A DNA stretch of 64,000 bases from an uncultured Flavobacteriales bacterium (GTDB lineage: Bacteria > Bacteroidota > Bacteroidia > Flavobacteriales_G > Salibacteraceae): positions 1 to 64,000 of the forward strand of contig CAKZKD010000028.1 in NCBI GenBank assembly GCA_937121175.1, read 5' to 3'. The notes under the pieces are model-generated. The model was given only the letters and a program-made list of their open reading frames with translations, searched no databases and was not told where the DNA came from. The stretch's first letter is position 1; each line of letters opens with the position of its first letter. The position numbers and the translations under genes were made by a program. Shown piece by piece: positions 18,393 through 28,116 of the stretch.

Positions 18393-21300
18393 CTACATTT
18401 TAATAAACTTAGCAGACTTCTGGTTATTTCCATCTCTAAGGTTGATGAAATACGCTCCGCTTGGTAAATCATTAACTGGAACATTAATACTGTTTTCACC
18501 TTTGAGAGCAGAAGGTGTTATGGTTTTGACAACATTTCCAGAAAGTGAGTAAATCTGCATTGAAACTTCTGAAGGGTTATTTATGGTGTACTCAATTTGA
18601 AGATTACTTGAAACTGGATTAGGGAACATTTTTATTTGAGGCTCCCAAATAGCTACTTCATTTAATTCCGGACCTACGCTTGTCACGACAGAACCCGACT
18701 TCCAAATACCTCGACCATGCGTTCCCAAATAAATAACTTCTCTGTTCGAAGCCTTACCATGAGGTAAAGTTTGTTGATCAACATCTACAACATGAAAATT
18801 ACCAATTGTTCCGTTTTCTTCAACATACTCAGGATTAGCTGCCCAGATATCGCTACAAGTCCATACTCCTTTATCTGTTCCTAAAATTACTCTCTCAGGG
18901 TTGGTTACATCAAAGATTGCATCATAAACCGGGAAATAAGGTAAGTCACCACCTGCAGGAATAACCGTCGGGTTAGGCCCCAATGCACCTGTTACTAAGT
19001 ACACATGATCTCTTGTTATCCCATAGTTACCAGTAGTCACAATCAATGTTTCCGGATCATTTGGATGCAAGTTCACGTTAGTAATAAAACCTGCGAAACC
19101 ATTAATAAAGGTTTGTTTATTATTTGCATTTGCATCATATTTATCAGCATCTTCTTGCGAATAAACATCACTTATTCCCGATATTCTTGCTATTTGACTT
19201 CCGTTAGTCTTAAACATAACATCTCCATCCGGAGTAAAAATCATTCTATATGCACCTCCAATCGGCATAAAAATCCAATCAATTTCAGCAGAAGTATTAA
19301 TTGCATTTCTAGTTAACACTATACCATTTGCACGACCAGAGCAAGGGTCAGTTGGACTACTAGCAGCCTCACTCTCTAAACATTCAGTAGTAACAGGCAT
19401 AGCCAAAAGACTCTGCACAGGATCCTGAATGAATTCAACATCACCTGGCTCCATGCTTGCGTTTAGTATATGTTGAATAGGAATTTGAGCAGTATTACTT
19501 CCAACGGTAATTACAGAACCTGCTTTATAGCTAGCTGCATAGTAAACATTAACTTTTGCATTTAGCGGTGGAGGAGTATTAAAAGTAACAGAAAACTGCA
19601 TGGTCGCAGTATCGAAGGAACCCGATCCAGCTCCAGTAAATGCGCCATTTCCATTGTACACTAGTCGATCATCAACAGTACCTACTGATACAGAATTCAA
19701 ATCCACAATTGCAGCAGAGTGTTCAGGTACAATAGAACCCGTAAACGTCTTTCTAATACCTGTTCCTAAATCAACGGCATCTGCAACAACCTCAGATTTA
19801 AATTCAATGAATAATTGACTTGATGTATCTTCCGTTGATTCCCAAAGTGCGAGTTTTGTATAAAAATAATTGGGATCATCACAATATGGGGCACAACTTC
19901 CACTTCCCTTTGGAGAAGTAATAAGTCCTCTTCCCACACTGTTATTTTGAGCTGAAGTATATTTTAAATCAACAATATTTGATACAACACAATCAAATCC
20001 ATCACCATTGGTAACGTTTTCATTGAACACTACAGCGCCAAAATCGGAATCTCCAGGTCTTAGTGGAGAAACCATGATACAGCCATTATCTTGAGTTCCG
20101 CCAACTGCATAATCAAAATTGGCAATAGCAATACTGTAGAATTGAGTGGTCATGTACCCCTTGTTTACATCGTAGAACTCATATCCACCATCAATTGATT
20201 TGAAAACACCACCATCGTTTCCAAAATATAGAACGCTTGGATTATCTTTTTGGTAGGTCATAATGTGATGGTCAACATGAACAAAAAATGGATTATGTCT
20301 GCCATTTGCTCGGCCACCAACCGCTGCTTGAGTCCAGTTACCATCAAAACGCCATAAATCTACACCACCTAACCATATATTCTCTTTTGAAGTATCCTTT
20401 GAGTTAGGCACAACCATAAACAACAAATCATACCAAGCTTGTCCATTTCCAGGTCTTGCACCTTCAGCAAACAAATCAAAATCAGGATCTGTCTTAGGCA
20501 CATTTGGATTTACAGGTTGAAAAGTTTCTCCTCCATCAATTGATTCAACTAAATCTAAAAAACCACCTCGAGTAGTTAGTACAACATAAACCTTATCGTT
20601 ATTAAGAACAGAACGACGAATTTTTAGTCTTCGAGCTCCTAATGGAAAACCATCAGTATCAGGCACCTGCACAAAACCACAAGTGTTGGAGGCATTTACG
20701 TCATCCAAATAGTAAAATGCACCATTACTAGTGCCAGCCCACAGTTTGTCACCATCCTTACTAAATTCGACTGTCTGATAGTGAAACGCCGTTGGGTTGC
20801 TATTTACGTCACAAACTAAATCTTTAACCCACGAATCTCCTCCGTCAAAAGACAATAATAGACCGCTCTTTGTTGCAACAGCAATTACCTTGGGGTTTAC
20901 TGGACTAACCTTAATTTCATCAATATTTTCAAAATCTTCCTGAACACCAGAGATAACTTCCGTACTTGGGATTACTTTCCAGGAAACGCCCCTATCCGTT
21001 GACTTCATTATTCCAATTCCTGGCCCATCTGGTGTACCACCTAATCTACTAAACTCCCCTTCGAAAGTTGCAGCACCTGTAGCCAGATACAATACACCAT
21101 CCGAACCCTGTGCCATCCAAGAATTTGTTAAAGTAATAGAGGTATCAAAAGTTGTCGTCCAGGTATTTCCTCCATTTACCGAAAGAAAAACACCGCCAGT
21201 AACTCCAGCTGCATAAAGTCTATTAGGGTCATCGTTATCAACAACCAAACTTCTTGTTCGACCACCAATATTTGTTGGACCCAATGGTTCAAACTCCAAT

Positions 21301-21566
21301 CCTATTCCGTCAGCTCGACTCGACTTTTTAGCGGAAATTTGAGCCATTACGGCGTCATAATCTTCTTTATGAACCTGTCCATCCTCTTGTGAACCCCGAA
21401 CCATGCTCCAATGTTCTGCAGCACCTTTGGCAGAATATTCAGAGATACTTATATCTTCTGTTGGATATTGCGTGTTTGAAACATCCTCCACATTCAACCT
21501 TACTCCATTGTAAATCAACGCACTAAGCCCACCTAAAACTGCAAGAGATAATATTTTTATTTTCAT
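18393..21566 (-). CDS. secreted BNR/sortilin-like repeat protein with T9SS type A sorting domain
   Basis: 1057 residues. It has an N-terminal signal sequence (KIKILSLAVLGGLSALIY). Residues about 100-500 contain several Asp-box repeats of the form S-x-D-x-G-x-x-W: SVNGGNTW, STDRGVSW, SFDGGDSW, SIDGGETF and SIDGGYEF, typical of VPS10/sialidase-type propellers. I see no sialidase catalytic set, so a binding or adhesive role is as likely as hydrolysis. The last 80 residues are a T9SS sorting domain (MFPNPVSSNLQIEY, IYSLSGNVVKT, LPSGAYFINL, then a basic end KSAKFIKM). It should be exported through the Bacteroidota type IX pore and anchored or released. It stands alone, with its own terminator. Confidence 0.9.
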   Translation of the reverse strand: MKIKILSLAVLGGLSALIYNGVRLNVEDVSNTQYPTEDISISEYSAKGAAEHWSMVRGSQEDGQVHKEDYDAVMAQISAKKSSRADGIGLEFEPLGPTNIGGRTRSLVVDNDDPNRLYAAGVTGGVFLSVNGGNTWTTTFDTSITLTNSWMAQGSDGVLYLATGAATFEGEFSRLGGTPDGPGIGIMKSTDRGVSWKVIPSTEVISGVQEDFENIDEIKVSPVNPKVIAVATKSGLLLSFDGGDSWVKDLVCDVNSNPTAFHYQTVEFSKDGDKLWAGTSNGAFYYLDDVNASNTCGFVQVPDTDGFPLGARRLKIRRSVLNNDKVYVVLTTRGGFLDLVESIDGGETFQPVNPNVPKTDPDFDLFAEGARPGNGQAWYDLLFMVVPNSKDTSKENIWLGGVDLWRFDGNWTQAAVGGRANGRHNPFFVHVDHHIMTYQKDNPSVLYFGNDGGVFKSIDGGYEFYDVNKGYMTTQFYSIAIANFDYAVGGTQDNGCIMVSPLRPGDSDFGAVVFNENVTNGDGFDCVVSNIVDLKYTSAQNNSVGRGLITSPKGSGSCAPYCDDPNYFYTKLALWESTEDTSSQLFIEFKSEVVADAVDLGTGIRKTFTGSIVPEHSAAIVDLNSVSVGTVDDRLVYNGNGAFTGAGSGSFDTATMQFSVTFNTPPPLNAKVNVYYAASYKAGSVITVGSNTAQIPIQHILNASMEPGDVEFIQDPVQSLLAMPVTTECLESEAASSPTDPCSGRANGIVLTRNAINTSAEIDWIFMPIGGAYRMIFTPDGDVMFKTNGSQIARISGISDVYSQEDADKYDANANNKQTFINGFAGFITNVNLHPNDPETLIVTTGNYGITRDHVYLVTGALGPNPTVIPAGGDLPYFPVYDAIFDVTNPERVILGTDKGVWTCSDIWAANPEYVEENGTIGNFHVVDVDQQTLPHGKASNREVIYLGTHGRGIWKSGSVVTSVGPELNEVAIWEPQIKMFPNPVSSNLQIEYTINNPSEVSMQIYSLSGNVVKTITPSALKGENSINVPVNDLPSGAYFINLRDGNNQKSAKFIKM

Positions 21567-21690
21567 ATCGTGTGTTTTATTCTAATCTTCAAAATCGAGT
21601 GCAATTTAAGTCATTTTCTTAAACGATTTTACTCGAATATTTTAACGGATTTATTTTCTAATTTATCGGTACTATATTGTAAACAAATGG

Positions 21691-22557
21691 TTAGAATAAA
21701 TGTTTTTCCGCGTGATAGGATGACCTAACCAACGGTCCACTTTCTACAAAACGAAATCCCATTTCCAATCCTAAATCTTTGTACTTTTTGAATAATTCGG
21801 GTTTTACAAATTCATAAACTGGTAAGTGTTTCTTAGTGGGTTGCAGGTATTGTCCTAACGTAAGCACATCTACTTTTACAGAACGTAAGTCCTCCATGGT
21901 TTCAATTATTTCTTGATCAGTTTCACCTAATCCTAACATCACACCACTCTTGGTTCTCATACCACCTTTTTTCAGTCGGTACAGAACTTCAAGGCTTCTA
22001 TCATACTTTGCTTGAATTCGAACTTCTTTTGTAAGTCGTCTTACTGTCTCAAGGTTATGCGATACAATTTCCGGAGCGACATCAATAATTCTTTGCAAGT
22101 TTTCCCAGTTACCTGCAAAATCAGGAATTAAGGTTTCCATAGTTGTAGTCGGACTTAATTCGCGAACCTTATTCACGGTTTGAGCCCAAATAACGGAACC
22201 ACCGTCTTTAATATCATCTCTATCAACGGAAGTAATAACACAATGCTTAACTTTCATAAGCTTCACCGACTTTGCAACTCTCAAAGGCTCGAATGGGTCA
22301 ACATCCAAAGGTTTACCGGTAAGTACGTTGCAAAAACCACATGATCGCGTACAAATATTTCCGAGAATCATAAAGGTTGCCGTTCCTGCACCCCAACACT
22401 CGCCCATATTAGGGCAATTACCACTTTCACAAATTGTGTGAAGCTTATGTTCCGATACAATTTCTCGTACGTTTTTATAATTCTCACCTGTTGGCAGTTT
22501 CACTCTAAGCCACTTTGGCTTTGAGATTTTACTTGTAGATTGTGCTACTTCGCTCAT
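21691..22557 (-). CDS. lipA: lipoyl synthase
   Basis: 288 residues. A radical-SAM enzyme that inserts two sulphurs into octanoyl groups on E2 and H proteins. Both iron-sulphur motifs are visible: the auxiliary cluster [12 protein letters not shown] and the SAM cluster CTRSCGFC. The conserved [10 protein letters not shown] end supplies the Ser ligand in the SS motif. It begins one base after the stop of the barrel gene at 22558, so the two are one transcript from a promoter at 23327-23334. Pairing with an outer-membrane protein has no obvious metabolic reason. Confidence 0.97.
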   Translation of the reverse strand: MSEVAQSTSKISKPKWLRVKLPTGENYKNVREIVSEHKLHTICESGNCPNMGECWGAGTATFMILGNICTRSCGFCNVLTGKPLDVDPFEPLRVAKSVKLMKVKHCVITSVDRDDIKDGGSVIWAQTVNKVRELSPTTTMETLIPDFAGNWENLQRIIDVAPEIVSHNLETVRRLTKEVRIQAKYDRSLEVLYRLKKGGMRTKSGVMLGLGETDQEIIETMEDLRSVKVDVLTLGQYLQPTKKHLPVYEFVKPELFKKYKDLGLEMGFRFVESGPLVRSSYHAEKHLF

Positions 22558-23319
22558 TTACAAATATGATTTTGCTCCGAAATGGAAGCTAACATAAACA
22601 TTAAAAAAGATATTATACTGCCTATTAAAGGCCATGATAGGCATTGGCTGAGTAAACCCGTCAATTTGGGTTCCTATTTCTAGTGCTTTTATTTCATCAT
22701 CCTCTGGCGAGAACTCAAAATTCAAGGCAAATTTAGCGGTGGCTCCTGGGACAAATTTACTTTCTCCAACACCTCTTAACCAAGGTTCTTGGCTTATTAT
22801 TCTTTCGTAAGGATGATCATACGGATTGTAACGTTCAGAACTCCTTGTGGAGTTCTCGTTAATATTTCCACTTAAAACTTCTACATATACAGGCTTTAAC
22901 CAAGCGGCAGCCAGCCCAAATTGGTAAATCGTACTTATTTGAACTCCGCGAATTACTAACTTTTCGAACGCCACTTTCTGTTTCCCTATTCCAGCTCTAA
23001 ATTGATAGAAACTATTCAACTTTCCGTAAACAAGATTATTTTCATCTTGCCCTTGCCCAAAGCTTTTTTGCTCTTTCGGGTGCTTAATGTTTGAAATGTC
23101 AATATTCCAAAAATTCTTGTTTTTAGCTCCAACAAACTTTTCCCGTCTAAATTCTCCTCCGATACCAGAAGTATGCACTTTGAAGCCCATGGTCCAACTT
23201 TGCCGATATACCGAACGACCACCTTCGGTGCCTGAGCTATCTTGTGCAGAAACGCAAGGAACCATCCCAATCAAAGAAAGGGCTATAACTACTATATAAT
23301 TCACAAAGGTTTTCATCAA
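22558..23319 (-). CDS. predicted outer-membrane beta-barrel protein upstream of lipA
   Basis: 253 residues (start 23319; the second Met at 23316 is equally good). The signal peptide (VNYIVVIALSLIGMVPCVSAQ) is followed by strands alternating with charged turns (WTMGFKVHTSGIGGEFRR, YQFRAGIGKQ, STIYQFGLAAAW), as in barrels of about 10-12 strands. I know no named family. It is co-directional with and adjacent to lipA (0-bp gap). The predicted transcription start is only a few bases before the ATG, suggesting a very short leader. Confidence 0.75.
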   Translation of the reverse strand: MMKTFVNYIVVIALSLIGMVPCVSAQDSSGTEGGRSVYRQSWTMGFKVHTSGIGGEFRREKFVGAKNKNFWNIDISNIKHPKEQKSFGQGQDENNLVYGKLNSFYQFRAGIGKQKVAFEKLVIRGVQISTIYQFGLAAAWLKPVYVEVLSGNINENSTRSSERYNPYDHPYERIISQEPWLRGVGESKFVPGATAKFALNFEFSPEDDEIKALEIGTQIDGFTQPMPIMAFNRQYNIFFNVYVSFHFGAKSYL

Positions 23320-23326
23320 TGAAGCA

Positions 23327-23334
23327 CAAATATA
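23327..23334 (-). promoter_or_regulatory. -7 promoter element for the barrel-lipA operon
   Basis: TATATTTG on the minus strand, a full TAnnTTTG match. The expected start near 23320 is one base before the first ATG, so the transcript may be leaderless. No clear -33 element. Confidence 0.45.
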
Positions 23335-23377
23335 CTGATATATGAACCGTAACGTTTTACAGACGTTTGGTCAAAAA

Positions 23378-23401
23378 AAAAGGTTCTCGAAAGAACCTTT
23401 T
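23378..23401 (-). terminator. intrinsic terminator of aconitase
   Basis: A 10-bp perfect stem (AAAAGGTTCT / AGAACCTTTT) with loop CGAA, followed on the minus strand by T's. It lies about 20 bp after the acn stop at 23421 and separates it from the barrel-lipA operon. Confidence 0.85.
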
Positions 23402-23420
23402 CTTAACTATATAATATCAA

Positions 23421-25688
23421 CTAGTTGTTTTCAGCACTAATTAAATTTAGTGCTGAACCTGCTTTGTACCACTCAATTTGCTGCGCATTATATGTGTGAT
23501 TAGCAACTATAGTATCCTTAGAACCATCTGAATGGACCACTTCAATTGTAACTGGTTTTTTAGGTGCAAAATTTTCCAAGTCTATAAAATTGAATGTATC
23601 TGCTTCTTGTATAAGATCATAATCGCTTTCAGTGGCAAATGTTACGCCTAACATTCCCTGTTTTTTCAAATTCGTTTCGTGAATTCTTGCAAACGATTTC
23701 ACTAGTACAACCTTTACTCCTAGGTGTCGAGGCTCCATTGCAGCGTGCTCTCTAGAAGAACCTTCACCATAATTGTGGTCACCAACGACAACAGTAGGAA
23801 TTCCTGCAGCTTTGTAAGCTCTTTGAGTAGCAGGAACTTCGCCATAACTTCCATCAATTTGCGATTTCACGTTATTCGTATCACCTCCAAAGGCATTTAC
23901 TGCTCCGATAAGGCAATTGTTAGAAATATTATCAAGATGACCTCTGTACCTTAACCAAGGTCCAGCCATGGAAATGTGATCCGTCGTACATTTCCCCTGC
24001 GCCTTAATTAACAACTTAGCACCCGTTAAATTACCACCATCCCATGGCGCAAATGGAGTAAGCAACTGAAGTCTTTCAGAATCTTGTTTAACTACTACAT
24101 TGATTGAACTTCCATCAGAAGCAGGTGCCTGATAACCGTTATCTTCAACAGCAAAACCTTTACTTGGCAATTCTGTACCAGTTGGCTCCGACAAGGTAAC
24201 CTCTTCTCCAGACTCATTTATCAGAGCATCTGTAACTGGATTAAAGTCTAATTTTCCTGAAATCGCAATTGCAGCTACCATTTCAGGTGATGTTACAAAA
24301 GCGTGGGTATTTGGATTTCCGTCGGCTCTTTTCGCAAAGTTTCTGTTGAAAGAATGAACAATGGAATTTTTCTCTTCTTTTTCAGCACCTGCTCTAGCCC
24401 ACTGACCAATGCATGGTCCGCAAGCATTTGTAAAAATCTTGGAGTTTTCGAATTTCTTGAATGAATCGATAAATCCATCGCGCTCAGCAGTGAACCGAAC
24501 CTGTTCAGACCCAGGGTTTATTCCTAAAATTGCCTTTGGCTTCACTCCTTTTGCAACGGCATCTTCAACAATAGAAGCAGCTCTTGACAAATCTTCATAA
24601 GATGAGTTTGTACATGAACCAATTAGCGCCCATTCAATTTCTGTAGGCCAGTCGTTTTTAGCTGCCTTTTCTTTCATCTCTGAAACTGGTGTAGCCAAAT
24701 CTGGTGTGAATGGTCCATTTAGGTGCGGAGTCAATTCATCCAAATTAATTTCAATTACTTGGTCAAAGTATTGTTCTGGGTTTGTATAAACCTCATCATC
24801 ACCAGTCAAATGATCAGCAATTTCATCAGCGAGTGCGACTACATCAGCTCGGTCAGTTGATGTTAAATACCTTCTCATTGAATCATCATATCCAAATGTA
24901 GAAGTGGTTGCACCAATTTCTGCTCCCATATTACAGATGGTACCCTTACCTGTAGCAGATAAATTCTTGGCACCCTCTCCAAAGTATTCTACAATGCAGC
25001 CTGTTCCACCTTTTACTGTTAGAATACCAGCCACCTTAAGAATAACATCTTTAGCTGATGTCCATCCGTTGAGTCTGCCTGTAAGCTTTACACCAATTAA
25101 TTTCGGAAATTTTAATTCCCAAGGCATTCCGGCCATTACATCAACGGCATCAGCTCCACCTACACCAACAGCAACCATTCCTAGTCCCCCGGCATTAACT
25201 GTATGCGAATCAGTTCCTATCATCATACCACCGGGAAATGCATAATTCTCTAAAACTACTTGGTGTATAATACCCGCACCCGGCTTCCAAAAACCGATAC
25301 CGTATTTGTTGCATACAGAGCTCAAGAAGTTGAATACTTCGTTGTTTTTGTTCAATCCTTCTTGTAAATCTTTATCAGCGCCAATTCTAGCTTGAATTAA
25401 ATGATCTGCGTGAGCAGTTGAAGGCACTGCCACCTTTTCCTTACCAGCTTGCATGAACTGAAGTAATGCCATTTGTGCTGTTGCATCTTGCATAGCCACT
25501 CTGTCTGGTGCAAAATCTACATAATCGGCTCCTCTTGTAAAGATTTTATCGGCATTACCATCCCATAAGTGGGTGTATAATATTTTCTCTGAAAGAGTCA
25601 ATGGTTTCCCTAACAACTTACGCGCTGCTTCTATCCTTTCTGGGTACCGTTGGTACACCTTTTTTATCATATCCAAGTCGAATGCCAT
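23421..25688 (-). CDS. acn: aconitate hydratase, mitochondrial-like
   Basis: 755 residues. It interconverts citrate and isocitrate in the TCA cycle through a [4Fe-4S] cluster. The cluster cysteines are in [11 protein letters not shown] and [10 protein letters not shown]. Other signature motifs are [11 protein letters not shown] and [15 protein letters not shown] (swivel domain). The N-terminus ([31 protein letters not shown]) resembles mitochondrial aconitase more than the longer bacterial AcnA/B. It is monocistronic with a terminator at 23378-23401, and divergent from an ABC permease. A perfect 14-bp palindrome lies 13 bp before its ATG. The mdh gene at 34885 serves the same cycle. Confidence 0.95.
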   Translation of the reverse strand: MAFDLDMIKKVYQRYPERIEAARKLLGKPLTLSEKILYTHLWDGNADKIFTRGADYVDFAPDRVAMQDATAQMALLQFMQAGKEKVAVPSTAHADHLIQARIGADKDLQEGLNKNNEVFNFLSSVCNKYGIGFWKPGAGIIHQVVLENYAFPGGMMIGTDSHTVNAGGLGMVAVGVGGADAVDVMAGMPWELKFPKLIGVKLTGRLNGWTSAKDVILKVAGILTVKGGTGCIVEYFGEGAKNLSATGKGTICNMGAEIGATTSTFGYDDSMRRYLTSTDRADVVALADEIADHLTGDDEVYTNPEQYFDQVIEINLDELTPHLNGPFTPDLATPVSEMKEKAAKNDWPTEIEWALIGSCTNSSYEDLSRAASIVEDAVAKGVKPKAILGINPGSEQVRFTAERDGFIDSFKKFENSKIFTNACGPCIGQWARAGAEKEEKNSIVHSFNRNFAKRADGNPNTHAFVTSPEMVAAIAISGKLDFNPVTDALINESGEEVTLSEPTGTELPSKGFAVEDNGYQAPASDGSSINVVVKQDSERLQLLTPFAPWDGGNLTGAKLLIKAQGKCTTDHISMAGPWLRYRGHLDNISNNCLIGAVNAFGGDTNNVKSQIDGSYGEVPATQRAYKAAGIPTVVVGDHNYGEGSSREHAAMEPRHLGVKVVLVKSFARIHETNLKKQGMLGVTFATESDYDLIQEADTFNFIDLENFAPKKPVTIEVVHSDGSKDTIVANHTYNAQQIEWYKAGSALNLISAENN

Positions 25689-25700
25689 ACCTTTGATTTT

Positions 25701-25714
25701 ATAGTTTAAACTAT
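25701..25714. repeat. 14-bp perfect palindrome upstream of aconitase
   Basis: ATAGTTTAAACTAT is its own reverse complement. It lies in the 83-bp gap between acn and the divergent ABC permease, 13 bp upstream of the acn start. It could be a regulator site, but AT-rich palindromes of this size also arise by chance. Confidence 0.4.
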
Positions 25715-25771
25715 TGCTGCAATTAAAGCCCGCGAAGTTAAAAAATTTAGCACATCATTAAATCTCGCGAA

Positions 25772-27004
25772 GTGAGAAAACAGGTACTTAAAGAGAATAT
25801 TTCGGTTGCCATTAGCTCTATTAAAAGCCAAACATTGAGAACGGTACTTACGGCAATGATCATTGCTATCGGTATTACAGCTCTTATAGGAATCCTTACC
25901 GCTGTTGATGCCATTAAAGCTTCCATTCAATCTGAATTCACAAACATGGGAGCCAATACGTTTGTAATTCAACAATATCGCTCTAGAGCTAAAACCAAAA
26001 ACGAAGACAACGAAAAAAAACGCATCACGTATTTTGAAGCTAAAAAATTCAAGGAAGAATTTAAAACCGACGGAGTAGTTTCAATATTCCTTAGAGCTTC
26101 GTTTAATTCTACTATAAAACACAAAAGTGAAAAAACAAATCCGAATGTCACGGTAATGGGAGTTGATGAGAATTACACCAAAACTGCTGGTTATTCTATT
26201 GAAAAGGGAAGAGATTTTAGCAATAGTGATTTGTCTGGAAATAGAAGAACGGTTCTTATTGGTAGTGAAATCAATACCACTCTGTTTAAAAATGTGGAGG
26301 CTATTGGCAATTCGATTTCAGTTAATGGAGTGCGCTATAAAGTGGCTGGCGTGCTTAAAGAAAAAGGAAGTAGTTCCGGAATGGGTGGCGACCGACTAAT
26401 AATGGTTCCGCTAGGCGTAGCTAGGCAATACTTTGGCAAGGCGGATGAAACGTACACTCTTAACATAATGACGCCAAAGGCTGAAAATCTAATTCCAACA
26501 ATTGAAGAAGCAACTGGTAAATTTCGGCAAATTCGAAAAATACCACTTTCCAAATCGGATGATTTTGAAATTCGACGTAGCGATAGCTTAGCTTCAAAAC
26601 TCATAGAAAGCACAAGAGATGCTGAAATTGTAGCAGCTGTAATTGGATTAATTACGCTCTTGGGCGCTGCAATAGGATTAATGAATATTATGCTAGTATC
26701 GGTTACCGAACGTACACATGAAATTGGAGTTCGAAAAGCTTTAGGAGCATCTCCACAAACAATTAAAATTCAGTTTTTAACAGAAGCGGTGGTAATTTGC
26801 CAGCTTGGTGGGATTGCTGGAATAGTACTTGGAATATTAGTTGGAAATATTACATCAATCCTAATAGATGGAGCATTTGTAATTCCTTGGCTGTGGATAA
26901 TTGGCGGTTTTTTATTGTGCTTTTTTGTAGGTGTACTTTCTGGTTATTATCCTTCGGTTAAGGCTGCCAAATTAGATCCGATTGAAGCCTTACGGTACGA
27001 GTAA
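25772..27004 (+). CDS. MacB/FtsX-type ABC transporter permease
   Basis: 410 residues, GTG start. The architecture is that of MacB-like permeases: one membrane segment near residues 20-45 (TVLTAMIIAIGITALIGIL), a large extracytoplasmic domain (about 50-280, with the TVMGVDENY and GRDFSNSDL patterns of MacB_PCD), then three C-terminal membrane segments with the FtsX motif (VTERTHEIGVRKALGASP). Such permeases drive mechanotransmission, exporting peptides or lipoproteins or controlling cell-wall enzymes. No ATPase or membrane-fusion partner is adjacent, so the partner is elsewhere. Its stop lies one base from the stop of the convergent DUF4421 gene. Confidence 0.88.
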   Translation: MRKQVLKENISVAISSIKSQTLRTVLTAMIIAIGITALIGILTAVDAIKASIQSEFTNMGANTFVIQQYRSRAKTKNEDNEKKRITYFEAKKFKEEFKTDGVVSIFLRASFNSTIKHKSEKTNPNVTVMGVDENYTKTAGYSIEKGRDFSNSDLSGNRRTVLIGSEINTTLFKNVEAIGNSISVNGVRYKVAGVLKEKGSSSGMGGDRLIMVPLGVARQYFGKADETYTLNIMTPKAENLIPTIEEATGKFRQIRKIPLSKSDDFEIRRSDSLASKLIESTRDAEIVAAVIGLITLLGAAIGLMNIMLVSVTERTHEIGVRKALGASPQTIKIQFLTEAVVICQLGGIAGIVLGILVGNITSILIDGAFVIPWLWIIGGFLLCFFVGVLSGYYPSVKAAKLDPIEALRYE

Positions 27005-27005
27005 A

Positions 27006-28031
27006 TCAACTCCAATCAAAACGGTAACCCACGTACAGGCGAGCCTGTCCTCTTGTAAATCCAAATCTACCTTGACTTTCATTAAATCTGAACTGTTGGT
27101 AATTGTACTCAGCTGAAAATCCCCCGAAGAAAGTTCTACTGTTGTAACCCAAACCAAAGCGCAGGCCTAAACGACCTGTTATATGGTTGTTTCTATAGGC
27201 TACGGCACCTGTAGCATCCAATAAACGGGTATTTGACATTGCAAAACCAGGACTCAATGTGAGATTCGTAAATATATTTTCATTCAACACCAATGTATGA
27301 GAATAACCAAATAACGGAGAAAGGCTTCGAAATCTAGCGTCTTCGAAAAAATTATTTTGATTGGTCGAGTTAGAAAAATTTTCAGGAGAAATTGCCGAAT
27401 CGGCAATAATGGCATATGTGTTTAAGGATCCACCGAGGAAAAATGAACCAGCGCTCTTCTTTTGCCATTCCGATTGAACATAAACCGATTGTAATGAAAA
27501 CTTTTCGTGGTTAAAAACATAGTATCCACTTGCTCCCAGGCTCAAGGTGGTAATATCAGAACGCAACGGATAACCATCGTTCACCTTCCATTCTTTGTTG
27601 AAAGTAGCAGGGTTGGCCAAGTAAAACCCATTGTACAACTGAACACTAACGTCTGCTCCAAACTTTTGGGTAAACACATGCCCTTGCAGGTCTAACCTGC
27701 GTGTTACACCATGGCTAGATTCTGGACCATCTTTACTAATACGGGCAAAGGCCAGGCCTACCTTTAGCCATTTGTAAACTAATCCAACACCTAAATCAGA
27801 GCCCACATTTGGCTCGTAATTCGATTCAAAGTTATTGCCTATATCCGTAATCGTAAAGTTGTTAGTTCGATTGAGGGTAAACAGTTTTATCGATAATTTT
27901 TCTTGTAAGTTATCTATGTAGGCAGTATCTTGTATGAGCGGCCTATTTCCAATACTATCAGCGGCAAGCCCTTTCGAGTATCCGCCTGTAATTTGCCAAA
28001 GGCAACATAAAACCAAGAAAATTCGTACCAT
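27006..28031 (-). CDS. DUF4421-like outer-membrane protein
   Basis: 341 residues from ATG 28031 (MVRIFLVLCCLWQ), which begins a signal peptide. The longer reading would start inside the dnaK terminator, so it is not used. Features typical of DUF4421 Bacteroidota proteins are visible: KLSIKLFTLNRTNNFTI near the start, then YEPNVGSDLGVGLVYKWLKVGLAF, followed by repeated amphipathic beta strands ending RFDWS. Probably an outer-membrane barrel of unknown role. It lies downstream of dnaK but has its own -7 element (28047-28054), so it is a separate unit. Confidence 0.75.
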   Translation of the reverse strand: MVRIFLVLCCLWQITGGYSKGLAADSIGNRPLIQDTAYIDNLQEKLSIKLFTLNRTNNFTITDIGNNFESNYEPNVGSDLGVGLVYKWLKVGLAFARISKDGPESSHGVTRRLDLQGHVFTQKFGADVSVQLYNGFYLANPATFNKEWKVNDGYPLRSDITTLSLGASGYYVFNHEKFSLQSVYVQSEWQKKSAGSFFLGGSLNTYAIIADSAISPENFSNSTNQNNFFEDARFRSLSPLFGYSHTLVLNENIFTNLTLSPGFAMSNTRLLDATGAVAYRNNHITGRLGLRFGLGYNSRTFFGGFSAEYNYQQFRFNESQGRFGFTRGQARLYVGYRFDWS

Positions 28032-28046
28032 AGCAAATTGCAGATG

Positions 28047-28081
28047 CAAAAGTAAAACCAAAAAAAAAAGAGCCGACAAAA
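28047..28081 (-). promoter_or_regulatory. promoter for the DUF4421 gene
   Basis: TACTTTTG (28047-28054 on the minus strand) is a full TAnnTTTG match. TTTG lies 22 nt upstream at about 28077-28080, inside the loop and stem of the dnaK terminator. The spacing is slightly long. Confidence 0.45.
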
Positions 28082-28093
28082 CCGGCTCTTTTT
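28065..28093 (-). terminator. intrinsic terminator of dnaK
   Basis: An 11-bp stem (AAAAAGAGCCG / CGGCTCTTTTT) with a 7-base loop, and a long T-run on the minus strand. It sits 24 bp after the dnaK stop. Its far arm also overlaps the -33 region of the next gene's promoter. Confidence 0.88.
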
Positions 28094-28116
28094 AGTATTA
28101 TTTATTTTGAAAAGGG

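Noticed and set aside
19005-19316. A 103-codon plus-strand frame inside the T9SS BNR gene
   Set aside because: Composition (Ile/Ser/Cys-rich, no pattern) is that of an antisense shadow of an AT-rich gene.
28032-28079. Extended N-terminus for the DUF4421 gene from 28079
   Set aside because: It would begin in the A-run of the dnaK terminator and ahead of the predicted transcription start; the inner ATG gives a clean signal peptide.
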